Shown here: positions 1-9,089 of the stretch, in pieces
Layout of the letters: each line of letters starts with the position of its first letter
Position numbering within the stretch: position 1 is the first letter of the stretch
Source of the DNA: an uncultured Pseudovibrio sp.
Lineage (GTDB): Bacteria > Pseudomonadota > Alphaproteobacteria > Rhizobiales > Stappiaceae
Direction: 5' to 3'
Assembly: GCA_947496145.1 (NCBI GenBank)
Contig: CANMBS010000001.1
Span: 418,802 to 482,801 of the forward strand
DNA length: 64,000 nucleotides
The notes under the pieces: generated by a model
Databases searched by the model: none
What the model was told of the DNA's origin: nothing
What the model saw: the letters and a program-made list of their open reading frames with translations, nothing else
Made by a program: the position numbers and the translations under genes

Positions 1-1
1 G

Positions 2-88
2 AGGATTGAGGCGGTGATTGATGTCTGGCGGGGTGGCCGTGAAGTTGATCTGGTTTCTGCTGAGGTTCTGTCGCAAAACGAGATTTAG
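2..88 (+). CDS. C-terminal end of an unrecognised protein (partial)
   Basis: A reading frame enters from the left edge and runs 28 codons to a TAG at 86-88. Its end reads ...VSAEVLSQNEI, and the composition is normal for a protein. Too little is present to name a family. It ends about 110 bases before the convergent polyphosphate phosphotransferase gene. Confidence 0.5.
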   Translation, partial: RIEAVIDVWRGGREVDLVSAEVLSQNEI

Positions 89-170
89 AGCAGGTTGCGT
101 TCTTCAAAGGATAGACGGCGGCGCGGAGCCTTTGAAAGGACTGAACTCCGGGCCTGAGTGTTTGCAATTG

Positions 171-224
171 AAAGAGCGATGATGGCTCATGACCGCCAGT
201 CAGTCGGTGCGCTCTTTCTTTTTC
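171..224 (+). terminator. Possible terminator between converging genes
   Basis: The 8-base arms AAAGAGCG (171-178) and CGCTCTTT (210-217) are perfectly complementary and are followed on the + strand by CTTTTTC. The 31-base loop contains the stop codon of the opposite-strand gene ending at 200. The large loop makes this only a moderate candidate. Confidence 0.35.
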
Positions 225-1693
225 ATCGCTTTTTCCAGCGCATTCACTGTGGTGCGAAGGACCTGAATACGGGCGTAACGTTTGTCTTCGGAGGAGATGA
301 GGGTCCACGGGGCGTAGCGGGTGGAGGTGCGGTCTACCATGTCGCCTGCGGCGATGGCGTATTCTTTCCACTTGAGGCGATTGCGCCAGTCTTCCTCAGT
401 GATCTTGTAGTTTTTGTAGGCGGTTTCTTCGCGGGCCTTGAAACGGCGCAGTTGCTCATCTTCGGAGATCGCGAGCCAGAACTTGCAGAGCACGAAGCCG
501 GAATCGGTCAGCTCTTTTTCGAAGGCGTTGATTTCATTGTAGGCGCGCATCCAGTCCGCCTCTGAGCAGAATCCTTCGACACGTTCAACAAGGACGCGCT
601 CATACCATGAGCGGTCGAAGATGGCGCTGTGGCCCTTTTTCGGCAGGCGTCGCCAGAAACGCCAGAGGTATGGGTGCAGCTTTTCTTCTACAGAAGGAGC
701 TGCAATCGGGTGCACCTTGTAGTTTCTCGGGTCCATGGAGCGGGTGAGGCGGCGGATAGAGCCACCTTTACCAGCAGCATCATTGCCCTGAAAGACGGAG
801 ATAAAACCGAATTTTTTAAAGCGCTTGCGGTCTGTCAGGTAGGCCATCTTGTCCTGAAGTTCTTCAAGCTCTTTCTTGTAGTCTTCCTTGGAGATTGTGG
901 CTGTCAGATCAATAGCATCAACGGCATTTGCCTGAGAAAGAGTTGTGACCACTGCCGGGGCCGCGACTGGCGCACCATTGCCGCTTTCCAGCTTCTTCTT
1001 CATGGACTGGGCGATGGTTTCCGCTAATGCCAGATCGCGGACATCCGGGTCCTGAGAGGGGATTACGAACCAAGGAGCATAGCCTGTACTGGTTTGCAGA
1101 GAGGCTTTTTCGCCTGCGGTCTGGGCGGCACGATAATGTTCTGCCCCAGACCATTCCTCAAGGAAGTGGCGGCCTTTCTTGTCTTTGATTTCGATATTGT
1201 GCAGGCGTTCCTGCTGTTCTTCTTTTGGCAGGGTGAACCAGAATTTCAGAAGGAGGATATTTTCATAGGCCAGCATTTTTTCAAAGCGGTTAATGGCTGA
1301 AAGCTGGCGCTCCAGCTCAGCATCATCAATTTTGCCCATGACTGCGTCACGCAGAGGGTCCTGATACCATGACCCGAATACAATGGAAGTTTCGCCGCGT
1401 GCAGGAAGGTCTCGCCAGTAACGCCAGTAATTGGGCCGTGCGCCTTCCGATTCACTGCGCTCTTCATGATAGGCGTTACAGAACAGATAGCGGGTGTCCA
1501 TCCACTCGTACAAGCGGGAGATTGCGGCACCTTTTCCGGAGCCATCAACTCCAGCCAGCAGAATGATTGTGGCAAAGGCTTTGTTTTCTCTCAGCTTGTG
1601 CTGAACTTCCAGCAGCTCCTCACGGAGTTCGGGCAATCGTTGCTGAAGCAGTTCTTTACTGACTGACTGAGGAATGTTTGCAGATTGAAACAT
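200..1693 (-). CDS. pap: Polyphosphate:AMP phosphotransferase (two-domain PPK2 family)
   Basis: This 497-residue protein has two tandem PPK2-type P-loop kinase domains. The first carries GVDGSGKG (about residues 48-55). The second carries GNDAAGKGGS (about 303-312), followed by the family signature containing DRSWYERVLVERVEGF. In the family, double-domain members usually phosphorylate AMP to ADP with polyphosphate, the C-terminal half being catalytic. This would be a cytosolic energy and phosphate-storage enzyme. The start is the ATG at 1693. It is a single gene, divergent across a 325-base gap from the DedA-PAP2 gene. No ppk1 or ppx is visible nearby. The family is certain; AMP specificity rests on the two-domain architecture. 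Confidence 0.88.
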   Translation of the reverse strand: MFQSANIPQSVSKELLQQRLPELREELLEVQHKLRENKAFATIILLAGVDGSGKGAAISRLYEWMDTRYLFCNAYHEERSESEGARPNYWRYWRDLPARGETSIVFGSWYQDPLRDAVMGKIDDAELERQLSAINRFEKMLAYENILLLKFWFTLPKEEQQERLHNIEIKDKKGRHFLEEWSGAEHYRAAQTAGEKASLQTSTGYAPWFVIPSQDPDVRDLALAETIAQSMKKKLESGNGAPVAAPAVVTTLSQANAVDAIDLTATISKEDYKKELEELQDKMAYLTDRKRFKKFGFISVFQGNDAAGKGGSIRRLTRSMDPRNYKVHPIAAPSVEEKLHPYLWRFWRRLPKKGHSAIFDRSWYERVLVERVEGFCSEADWMRAYNEINAFEKELTDSGFVLCKFWLAISEDEQLRRFKAREETAYKNYKITEEDWRNRLKWKEYAIAAGDMVDRTSTRYAPWTLISSEDKRYARIQVLRTTVNALEKAMKKKERTD

Positions 1694-1795
1694 GCAAGTG
1701 ACCTTCGCGTCTGGGGCATGGCGTTAATATGTTATTTTTGCTCATTCGGCTTTAAGTTGAGAATAGCCATTCTGTATTATTGCTTAAAGAGCTAA

Positions 1796-1824
1796 ACGTT
1801 AATTTTCACTGGCAGAATTAACGT
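1796..1824. promoter_or_regulatory. Perfect inverted repeat in a divergent intergenic region
   Basis: ACGTTAATT (1796-1804) is repeated as its exact complement AATTAACGT (1816-1824) with an 11-base spacer. It lies in the 325-base region 1694-2018 between two divergent genes. The centre-to-centre distance of 20 bases, two helical turns, would suit a dimeric regulator, but a hairpin is equally possible. Apart from AT-rich promoter-like sequence I see nothing else in this gap. Confidence 0.4.
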
Positions 1825-2018
1825 AGTGGTCTGATTAGGGGGACTATTGTGCTTTTTGCAGGTATCAGGGGTTGTTATTTCGCTTTTAAAGGGCCAGATG
1901 CCTGCATATAAATGTAACAGGATGTCGACCATATTTTGGTCACTCTGACACGATGTATACGTTTCGATCTGTCAGCCAGGCAATCAATGTCCTTTTAGAA
2001 AGAACAAGAGACTTTTAA

Positions 2019-4022
2019 GTGAACGTCGATTTCGTCACCACCTTCCTCAATCATGTCGTTGAGTTTATTGCCGCAAATCCAAGCTTTGCGGGACTGATCT
2101 GCTTTATTGTTGCAATGGGCGAGGCTCTGTTTCTGATCGGTCTGGTGTTTCCGAGTACTGTTGTGCTTGTTGGTGCAGGCACGCTGATTGGTCTTGGAGA
2201 ACTGGATTTTCTGAGTATTTTCATATGGACAACGGCAGGCGCTGTAACTGGCGACGCCTTTTCCTACTGGTTTGGCTACTTTTACAAAGACAAGGTGCGG
2301 AGTATCTGGCCACTGAGCAAGTATCCGGACTGGCTCCAGCGCGGCGAGGACTACTTTGCAAAGCACGGCGGGAAGAGCATTTTTATTGGCCGCTTTGTGC
2401 CGGGTGTAAAATCTGTTGTGCCGGGGATCGCCGGTATGGCGGACATGAGTTTCGGGCGCTTTACGTTCTTTAACGTGACCTCCGCCTTTGCATGGTCGGC
2501 CCTGCATCTGGTGCCGGGCGTGATGGCAGGGTCTGCACTGTTTGCCATTGGCGAGATCAATACACGCCTTGCGATCATTCTTGGCGGCTTGCTGCTGGTT
2601 CTGCTGATCGCTATTGCAATAATCCGCTGGCTGATCATGTTCATTCTGCCGATTGCTGGCGGGTCACATCAGGCAAGCATCAACTGGTTTGCACGCCGCC
2701 CTGACCGTTTTTGCCAGTGGGTTGCACGCACTTATGACCCGGAGAACCCCCGCAGTGTGGGAATGCTGGTTTCGGCGTTCTTTCTGCTTGTTACTGTGCC
2801 GGGCTTTATCTGGTTCATCGGTGCTGTTGCTCCCGGAATGCCGATGGAGCGGGCTGATCTTGCCATCAGCACCTTCTTTCAGATTGCACGCACGCCGCTG
2901 ATTGACCATATCATGGTTATCATCACCATGATGGGCGATGGAGTTGTAACAACAACGGTTACGATTGCTGTCGGGCTTTATCTGTTTGGACGAAAAGCAT
3001 GGCGCCGGGCCACCGGCTTTGTCATCGCTATGGCAAGTTCTTCCATCTTCGTTGTAATTACGAAGGCGTTGATTGGCCGGGACCGACCGATTGAACTTTA
3101 CTCCGGAGCAGATGCGTTCTCGTTCCCATCTGGTCACGCCACAATCAATACGGTTCTGATTGGCGTTATCGCTGTTCTGGTTGCCCATGAGCGTACGAAG
3201 CTCAACAAGACTATCATTTATTCTGTGGCAGCAAGCTTTGCGATCCTGATCGGCTTTTCGCGAGTGTATCTTGGCGCGCATTGGCTTTCTGATGTGCTCG
3301 CAGGGCTGTTATTCGGATCTGGTACTGTGTTCTTCTTCTCGTTTGTGTTTGGACACATTCACAATGAGAAGCTTGGCAGAAACGCGCTGGCGATCATTGC
3401 GTTGTGTACGCTTGCGCTTGCCTCTGTCTGGCACATTAACAGCAACTATTCGACAGCCGCAGAAGCTTATGAGCCGCGCAGTGAGTCTGTTGTCATTCAA
3501 AAATCCAGCTGGCGGATGCAGGACTGGCGTTTACTGCCGACAAAACGGGTTGCGATTACGGGTGATCTGGAAGAGCCGATTACGTTGCAATGGTCTGGTA
3601 CGCCTGAGCAACTGGCACATGAGCTTACAAGACTAGGCTGGCGAGAAGCTCCTAAATGGTCACTCCCAACAGCAACCGGCTACTTGCAGGGTAAAACCCC
3701 GGCGGGTGAACTTCCACCAGTTCCGCATACAAACGCGGGTTTCCTGCCTGCGCTGACGATGGTGTATGAGAGTGATCAGGACCACAGACAGGTGTTCTGG
3801 CTTTGGGAAACGCGGTTCAAGCTCTCCAATCCTGGCGGGGAGATTTCCAACCTGTACATTGGCGGCGCACTGGATGAGGAAACAGTGCGTTTATTCGGGG
3901 AGTTTTCAGGTCTGAAGTCTGAAGATGAAATTCCGGTTGACCTGAAGATGTTCAAAATGCTGCCCAACGCCTCTGAAAAACAGAGATGGGATGGCAGCTC
4001 TGTTGTGATCGCCGGGCCTTAG
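2019..4022 (+). CDS. DedA (VTT) - PAP2 phosphatase - LssY C-terminal fusion membrane protein
   Basis: This 667-residue, three-part inner-membrane protein starts at GTG 2019. The N-terminal part (about 1-210) is a DedA/VTT domain with the signature FIGRFVPGVKSVVPGIAG. The middle part (about 240-440) is a type 2 phosphatidic acid phosphatase. It has all three motifs: KALIGRDRP, PSGH and SRVYLGAHWLSDVLAG. The C-terminal part (about 500-667) is soluble and resembles the LssY C-terminal domain. DedA proteins act in envelope lipid (undecaprenyl-phosphate or phospholipid) translocation, and PAP2 enzymes dephosphorylate lipid phosphates. The fusion is therefore plausibly a coupled flippase and phosphatase, which is inference. 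It ends 39 bases before the convergent ArsR gene. Confidence 0.85.
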   Translation: MNVDFVTTFLNHVVEFIAANPSFAGLICFIVAMGEALFLIGLVFPSTVVLVGAGTLIGLGELDFLSIFIWTTAGAVTGDAFSYWFGYFYKDKVRSIWPLSKYPDWLQRGEDYFAKHGGKSIFIGRFVPGVKSVVPGIAGMADMSFGRFTFFNVTSAFAWSALHLVPGVMAGSALFAIGEINTRLAIILGGLLLVLLIAIAIIRWLIMFILPIAGGSHQASINWFARRPDRFCQWVARTYDPENPRSVGMLVSAFFLLVTVPGFIWFIGAVAPGMPMERADLAISTFFQIARTPLIDHIMVIITMMGDGVVTTTVTIAVGLYLFGRKAWRRATGFVIAMASSSIFVVITKALIGRDRPIELYSGADAFSFPSGHATINTVLIGVIAVLVAHERTKLNKTIIYSVAASFAILIGFSRVYLGAHWLSDVLAGLLFGSGTVFFFSFVFGHIHNEKLGRNALAIIALCTLALASVWHINSNYSTAAEAYEPRSESVVIQKSSWRMQDWRLLPTKRVAITGDLEEPITLQWSGTPEQLAHELTRLGWREAPKWSLPTATGYLQGKTPAGELPPVPHTNAGFLPALTMVYESDQDHRQVFWLWETRFKLSNPGGEISNLYIGGALDEETVRLFGEFSGLKSEDEIPVDLKMFKMLPNASEKQRWDGSSVVIAGP

Positions 4023-4061
4023 AAATGGGACTTCAAAGACCCGTGCCGTTTTAGTAAATGC

Positions 4062-4379
4062 TCAGGCGTCGTCATCTGGCGCACAATACAAACCGTAGAG
4101 GGTTTGCAGAACAGACTCAACTTCCTTGCTGGCAAGTGAGTAGTAGATCGTCTGAGCACTACGGCGCGTGGACACCAGATTGCTGGCACGCATCTTCGCG
4201 AGATGCTGTGACAATGCAGACTGGCTGAGATTAACAACAGACGCAAGTTCACCTACGGTACATTCACCTTGCACCAGTCGACACAACACCATCAGGCGTT
4301 TTGGATGTGCCATGTTAGAAAGTAGCCGAGCAGCGTCTTCGGCGTTTTCTTCTAAGTCTTCAAAATTTGCTTCAACCAA
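4062..4379 (-). CDS. ArsR/SmtB-family repressor of the BigR/SqrR (sulfide-sensing) type
   Basis: This 105-residue winged-helix protein starts at TTG 4379, with AGGG about nine bases upstream. Two cysteines, C33 (in LMVLCRLVQGE) and C99 (in LYGLYCAP), are 66 residues apart. The recalled spacing of the redox pair in BigR (C42/C108) and SqrR is identical, and the surrounding residues also match. Those proteins repress sulfide-detoxification genes until persulfide links the two cysteines. A third cysteine, C40, is also present. No sulfide-detoxification gene is adjacent; the divergent neighbour is an RNA helicase. A metal-sensing role is less likely because the usual metal-site motif was not seen. 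Confidence 0.8.
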   Translation of the reverse strand: MVEANFEDLEENAEDAARLLSNMAHPKRLMVLCRLVQGECTVGELASVVNLSQSALSQHLAKMRASNLVSTRRSAQTIYYSLASKEVESVLQTLYGLYCAPDDDA

Positions 4380-4677
4380 AGCTCGAACCCTAATCTTTGA
4401 TATTATTTTATTTCAGACCACTTGCAGAATGGGGCTAAATGCGACGTTTCTTCCTTAACGCTCCTTCATAACGCAGAACTTGAAACATTCAAGTAGCTGA
4501 GATGTTCTGGAGGCGTTTGCCATACATTTCCTGCAGGGACAGACAGAATATTATGCCCCTTCGCGATATTCCTAGCATAATATGGCATGTCTATGGTAAG
4601 AGGCCCGACAAACCAAGCCGCAGAGACTTTTCCCTAGTTATGGTATGAAACGCTCTGCTCATCTGAGAGATCCCTGC

Positions 4678-6066
4678 TTGACCGACTTCGACAAACTTGG
4701 TGTTGCCAAACCGTTTCAGATAGCGCTGAAAGCGAAAGGCTACAGCCAGCCAACACCAATTCAGGAAAACGCAATTCCCTACATTCTGGATGGAAAGGAC
4801 CTTCTTGGCCTTGCCCAGACCGGAACGGGTAAAACCGCAGCTTTCGCAGTGCCGCTGTTACAGCGCTTGCTTGAGAGCCGGTTTCGTGCCGCACCTAAAA
4901 GCGTGCGCAGCCTTATTCTAACGCCAACACGCGAACTTGCTGACCAGATTACCAAGAATATCAAGGCATACACAGGACGTACGAAAATGTACACGAGCTG
5001 TGTTGTTGGTGGTGTTCCGTTTCCACCTCAGTTCCGCGCACTACAGCGTGGACTTGACGTGTTGGTGGCAACGCCGGGTCGTTTACTTGATCTGCACCGC
5101 AAAAACGGTGTGAACTTTGATGAGCTGGAGGTCTTTGTTCTGGATGAAGCAGACCAGATGCTGGATCTGGGCTTTATTGCAGAGCTGGAAGAGATTGCTT
5201 GTTTATTGCCTAAGAAGCGGCAAACGCTGTTCTTTTCTGCAACAATGCCGCCTGAAATCCGCGATCTGGCAGACCGTTTTCTCACTGATCCGGTTGAAGT
5301 GAGTACTGCTCCGCCTGCAACAACTGTTGAGACGGTAACGCAGAAGATTGCGCATCTGGAGAACGACGCCAAGTATCCGCTGCTCAAGGAGCTGCTTTCA
5401 AAGGAAGAATGTGAGCATGCTCTGGTGTTCACGCTTACTAAGAAGGGCAGTGCGCGGCTGGCAGCGCGGCTGAACGCTGATGACGTACCCGCCGAAGCAA
5501 TTCATGGGGACATGTCTCAGGCGGAACGGCAGAAGACACTGGATAAGTTCAAGCGCGGAAAGCTGAATACACTGGTTGCAACGGACGTTGCTGCAAGGGG
5601 CATTGATGTTGACGACATTTCGCATGTGATTAACTACGATATGCCGAATGCGACCGAGAACTACGTTCATCGTATTGGCCGTACGGCGCGTGCCGGTAAG
5701 AGCGGCACAGCTATCACGTTCTGCCTTCCAGAAGATCGCGGTATGCTCCGCGCTGTTCAAAAGCTCATTGGTAAGAAGATTGAGGAAATGGAAGGCTTTA
5801 CCTTCTTCCCATCTGATCGTGAGCCTAAAACAGCCCGCAGCAATGGTTATACGGCTGGTAAGAAAGCAAAGACCAGTGGACCTCGCAAGGGACCGGGCAA
5901 AGGAGCTGCAAAGGGGGCTGGCAAAGGTAAGTTTGCTCAGAAGGCGAAAGCAAGTTCCACCGATAAGTCTGGAAAGAAAACACCACCACGGCGTTCTTCT
6001 GGCGGCCCTTCCGGCAATGCTCGTGCTCAAACTGGCGGAACAACAGGTTATCTGAAGCGCAAATAG
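4678..6066 (+). CDS. DEAD-box ATP-dependent RNA helicase, RhlE-like
   Basis: This is a superfamily 2 RNA helicase with the Q motif (PTPIQENAIP), Walker A (AQTGTGKT), PTREL, DEAD box (VLDEADQMLDLGF), SAT (FFSATMP) and motif VI (HRIGRTARAG). The last 80 residues form a Lys/Gly/Ala-rich basic tail, typical of RhlE-type proteins that remodel RNA in ribosome assembly or cold adaptation. I prefer the TTG at 4678 (giving MTDFDKLGV...), because GAGAGA lies 7 bases upstream and most relatives start there. The in-frame ATG at 4645 has no ribosome-binding site and would add 11 residues. The gene is transcribed divergently from the ArsR gene. Confidence 0.88.
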   Translation: MTDFDKLGVAKPFQIALKAKGYSQPTPIQENAIPYILDGKDLLGLAQTGTGKTAAFAVPLLQRLLESRFRAAPKSVRSLILTPTRELADQITKNIKAYTGRTKMYTSCVVGGVPFPPQFRALQRGLDVLVATPGRLLDLHRKNGVNFDELEVFVLDEADQMLDLGFIAELEEIACLLPKKRQTLFFSATMPPEIRDLADRFLTDPVEVSTAPPATTVETVTQKIAHLENDAKYPLLKELLSKEECEHALVFTLTKKGSARLAARLNADDVPAEAIHGDMSQAERQKTLDKFKRGKLNTLVATDVAARGIDVDDISHVINYDMPNATENYVHRIGRTARAGKSGTAITFCLPEDRGMLRAVQKLIGKKIEEMEGFTFFPSDREPKTARSNGYTAGKKAKTSGPRKGPGKGAAKGAGKGKFAQKAKASSTDKSGKKTPPRRSSGGPSGNARAQTGGTTGYLKRK

Positions 6067-6116
6067 GCATCTATCAAAAGTGCGGTCCACTTTATCGCGG
6101 ACTGCACTTGCGCTCT

Positions 6117-6488
6117 CTAGTTTCGCCTTAGCCAGAGCCAACCACGCAGACCGTTTAAAGAAAAGCATGCAGCCAGCAGATAGATGACCCACTGCCCCGC
6201 TGGTACGAATGGGGCAGACCACAACGCAGCGATTAAGAAGCTTACACAGGCAACAGGGACCAGCATTTCAGCTCCTCCGCGAATGCGCAGTGCCATCCAC
6301 ATGATTGCAAGGTCGAGGCTCACACAAATGGTCATAAAGACAGGATTGATGCTGCCGGCAAGATAGGCAAGAGCGAGAAAGTTCAAACCAATCAGAAAGA
6401 ACGGTAAGCCTGCCATTTTTGTTGCTTCCTTTGCAGAAGAGTGATCTGAAACGGCGACAAAAAAGCCCAAATATTGCTTGGTGCGCAT
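6117..6488 (-). CDS. Small integral membrane protein of unknown function
   Basis: This protein of about 123 residues has four likely membrane segments: around FFLIGLNFLALAYLAG, FMTICVSLDLAIMWMAL, LVPVACVSFLIAALWSA and VIYLLAACFSL. I chose the ATG at 6488 because GAAGG lies 6 bases upstream; an in-frame TTG at 6500 lacks this. It converges with the helicase gene 50 bases away. I do not recognise the family and assign no function. Confidence 0.6.
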   Translation of the reverse strand: MRTKQYLGFFVAVSDHSSAKEATKMAGLPFFLIGLNFLALAYLAGSINPVFMTICVSLDLAIMWMALRIRGGAEMLVPVACVSFLIAALWSAPFVPAGQWVIYLLAACFSLNGLRGWLWLRRN

Positions 6489-6698
6489 AAAAACCTTCAA
6501 TGTTCAAAGTGCAACTGTGCCGAAGATAGAAATCTAACCTTGCAAGAACCATGAGTTATTGTGGCAACTCACAGCCTTCCTTTCGTTTCTGAAAATTGAG
6601 ACAGGCAACCTGAAGGCTCACTGCATTATTGAGCGCATGATTTTAAACCACCAGAAATAACGATTGAACTTGCGGAGTGTCTTGCTACTATTGCAAAA

Positions 6699-6713
6699 GA
6701 ACAAACTGGGAAC
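6699..6713. promoter_or_regulatory. LexA (SOS) box of the alphaproteobacterial type
   Basis: GAAC-N7-GAAC occurs here, the reverse complement of the alphaproteobacterial LexA target GTTC-N7-GTTC. It ends six bases before the mmcB start codon. That is where a repressor would block transcription or initiation of a known SOS-type gene. The pattern is exact; regulation is inferred. Confidence 0.7.
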
Positions 6714-6719
6714 GGCTAC

Positions 6720-7220
6720 ATGGAATTTGTTAAGGGCTCCAATCGCGTTCAGCTAGATGATCCCCTCATCGACGGGCGTCAGTCTGAACGGGCATTGAAA
6801 ATTCAGCGTGGTGTGCAGCGTTATTTGCGTGTGCTGGGGCTAACAAGTCTGCCAGAACTAACATTGGCATCAGGGCGGCGTGCTGATCTGGTGGTGCTGG
6901 GCAAAAAGTCAGAGATTTGGATTATCGAGATCAAATCCTCCATCGAAGATTTTAAGGCCGACAATAAATGGCATGAATATCGCGATTTTTGTGATCGTTT
7001 GTTTTTTGCAACAAGTGCTGATGTCCCCCAGGAGATTTTTCCTGAAGATACAGGCTTCATGCTCGCAGATGACTATATGGCAGAAATCATTCGCGAAGCA
7101 CCTGAACATAAGCTGTCTGCGGCAACGAGAAAAGCGGTCATTTTGCGGTTCGCACAGGCAGCAGCAAACAGATTGCACGATGTGACAGACTTAAACCAAA
7201 GAAACCTACGCAGGGGATAA
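6720..7220 (+). CDS. mmcB: MmcB family DNA repair protein
   Basis: This 166-residue protein has the nuclease-like fold of the MmcB family (formerly DUF1052). It contains the RRADLVVLG and EIWIIEIKSS segments that carry the Asp and Glu-x-Lys of a PD-(D/E)xK-like core. In Caulobacter, MmcB is an SOS-induced factor needed for resistance to mitomycin C crosslinks. The LexA-type box immediately upstream supports the same regulation here. The length matches the family. It stands alone, followed by a 157-base gap. Confidence 0.85.
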   Translation: MEFVKGSNRVQLDDPLIDGRQSERALKIQRGVQRYLRVLGLTSLPELTLASGRRADLVVLGKKSEIWIIEIKSSIEDFKADNKWHEYRDFCDRLFFATSADVPQEIFPEDTGFMLADDYMAEIIREAPEHKLSAATRKAVILRFAQAAANRLHDVTDLNQRNLRRG

Positions 7221-7377
7221 ACTGGGGATTATTATTTATATAGCTCTGAAACCAATAGATCTTTCCGCTTTCTCCGCATTTTGCATAGAGCGCTGTGAAC
7301 ATACTCATAAGAATGTTTAGGTTTCCGCAGAGGTAAAGGCTTCGTAACATCAAATTCTGTTTCTGGGGGGGAACACT

Positions 7378-9024
7378 ATGAATTTTGATTATGTTATTGT
7401 GGGCGGAGGCTCCGCAGGCTGCGTGCTTGCAGCCCGTCTTTCTGAAGATCCATCTGTTTCAGTTTGCCTCTTAGAAGCGGGGGGCGAGGGCAAATCTGTT
7501 CTTGTTCGTGCACCACTCGGTATTGCGGCGATGGTTTCTGCAAGACCATTTGCCATCAACAACTGGGCGTTCGATTCTGTCCCACAAACGGAATTGAATG
7601 ATCGTGTTACGTTTCATCCACGCGGTAAAGCACTGGGCGGCTCCAGTGCAATCAATGCGCAGCTGTATATACGCGGTACGAAAGAAGACTATGACGGATG
7701 GGCGGAACAAGGTGCGGATGGCTGGTCTTTTGATGATGTTTTGCCGTACTTTAAGAAGGCAGAGTGCAATCAGCGAGGCGAAAGCGAGTTGCATGGTGCA
7801 GATGGTCCTCTTCAGGTTTCCGAACAGCAATCACCCCAAAAAATCTCTCATGCGTTTATAGCGGCGGCAGAAGGCCGGCAAATTAAACGCAACAACGATT
7901 TCAACGGCGCTGATCAAGAAGGAGTCGGTCTTTATCAAGTCACCCAATTTCACAGAGAAGACAAAAGGGGAGAGCGCTGTTCAGCGGCGGCGGCTTATTT
8001 GCATCCGGTTATGGACCGACCCAACCTGACCGTCATTACCCACGCCCGTAGCACGAAAGTGCTGTTTGAAGGCAAGAAAGCGATTGGTGTTGAATACAAC
8101 CGCAAGCGCTCACTTGCTACTGTAAAAGCGAATCGGGAGGTGATCCTTTCTGCAGGTGCCTTTCAGTCCCCCCACTTACTTATGCTTTCTGGCATTGGCC
8201 CTGCTGATGAGCTGGCAAAACATGGCATTCCGGTACTCCATGATCTGCCGGGTGTAGGAAAGAATTTGCAAGACCATCTGGATTACACCATCAGTTATCG
8301 CTCTGATAAAGCAGATATGCTGGGCCTGGGTGTCAGGCCGGGCATTCAGTTGCTCAAGGAAGTTCTAAAATGGCGAAAAGACGGGTCTGGTATGGTTGCT
8401 TCTCCAGCAGCTGAGGGAGGCGCTTTCCTCAAAACCAGCCCAGACGTTGAGCGTCCTGATATCCAGTTGCACTTTGTTATCTCCATCATTGATGACCACG
8501 GGCGCAATCTTTATGGCGGCTATGGTTTCGGCTGCCATGTGTGTGTTTTACGCCCAAAATCAACGGGTGAGGTTGGCCTGAACTCTCACGATCCGATGGA
8601 CGCGCCACGCATTGACCCTAAGTACCTAAGTGAAGCAGAAGACTTAGAGGTTCTGGTCAAAGGCATACGCATGACGCGGGATATCATGGAAAGCCCGGAA
8701 CTTGCCTCTTATCGCAAAGAAATTCTTCATGATTTCGACAGGGATGACGAAGGCATCAAAAAGGCGATCCGAGAGCGTGCTGAGACTGTCTATCATCCTG
8801 TTGGAACTTGCAAAATGGGTCAGGATGGAATGGCCGTTGTTGGAGCAGACCTTAAAGTGCACGGGATTGAAGGGTTACGGGTAGTTGATGCTTCGGTCAT
8901 GCCTTCACTGATCTCCGGCAATACCAATGCGCCAACAATTATGATTGCCGAGAAAGCTTCTGACATTATTCGCAGTGAGGCAACGATTGAGCTCGAACAT
9001 GCAAAAGTCGAAGTGACAACATAA
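7378..9024 (+). CDS. GMC-family FAD-dependent oxidoreductase (choline dehydrogenase-like)
   Basis: This 548-residue flavoprotein starts with the dinucleotide-binding motif DYVIVGGGSAGCVLAARL. The first GMC signature is RGKALGGSSAINAQLYIRG. The second, around GAFQSPHLLMLSGIGP, follows at about residue 260. The C-terminal active-site region includes YHPVGTCKMG and SGNTNAPTIMIAEKA. Members oxidise alcohols such as choline or medium-chain alcohols to aldehydes. No betB or betI lies nearby, so choline is not implied and the substrate remains open. The gene is preceded by a purine-rich GGGGGGAA stretch that may serve ribosome binding. Confidence 0.85.
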   Translation: MNFDYVIVGGGSAGCVLAARLSEDPSVSVCLLEAGGEGKSVLVRAPLGIAAMVSARPFAINNWAFDSVPQTELNDRVTFHPRGKALGGSSAINAQLYIRGTKEDYDGWAEQGADGWSFDDVLPYFKKAECNQRGESELHGADGPLQVSEQQSPQKISHAFIAAAEGRQIKRNNDFNGADQEGVGLYQVTQFHREDKRGERCSAAAAYLHPVMDRPNLTVITHARSTKVLFEGKKAIGVEYNRKRSLATVKANREVILSAGAFQSPHLLMLSGIGPADELAKHGIPVLHDLPGVGKNLQDHLDYTISYRSDKADMLGLGVRPGIQLLKEVLKWRKDGSGMVASPAAEGGAFLKTSPDVERPDIQLHFVISIIDDHGRNLYGGYGFGCHVCVLRPKSTGEVGLNSHDPMDAPRIDPKYLSEAEDLEVLVKGIRMTRDIMESPELASYRKEILHDFDRDDEGIKKAIRERAETVYHPVGTCKMGQDGMAVVGADLKVHGIEGLRVVDASVMPSLISGNTNAPTIMIAEKASDIIRSEATIELEHAKVEVTT

Positions 9025-9033
9025 GAGGGATAA

Positions 9034-9064
9034 GTTGAGGCTGAATACACTGACCAGCCTCAAC
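9034..9064. terminator. Strong stem-loop between converging genes
   Basis: GTTGAGGCTG (9034-9043) pairs perfectly with CAGCCTCAAC (9055-9064) around an 11-base loop. It lies between the ends of the convergent GMC oxidoreductase and coaBC genes. No U-tract follows on either strand, so it is a terminator or mRNA-end stabiliser of moderate certainty. Confidence 0.45.
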
Positions 9065-9089
9065 TCGCAATCGAAGAGCACCTGAAACT

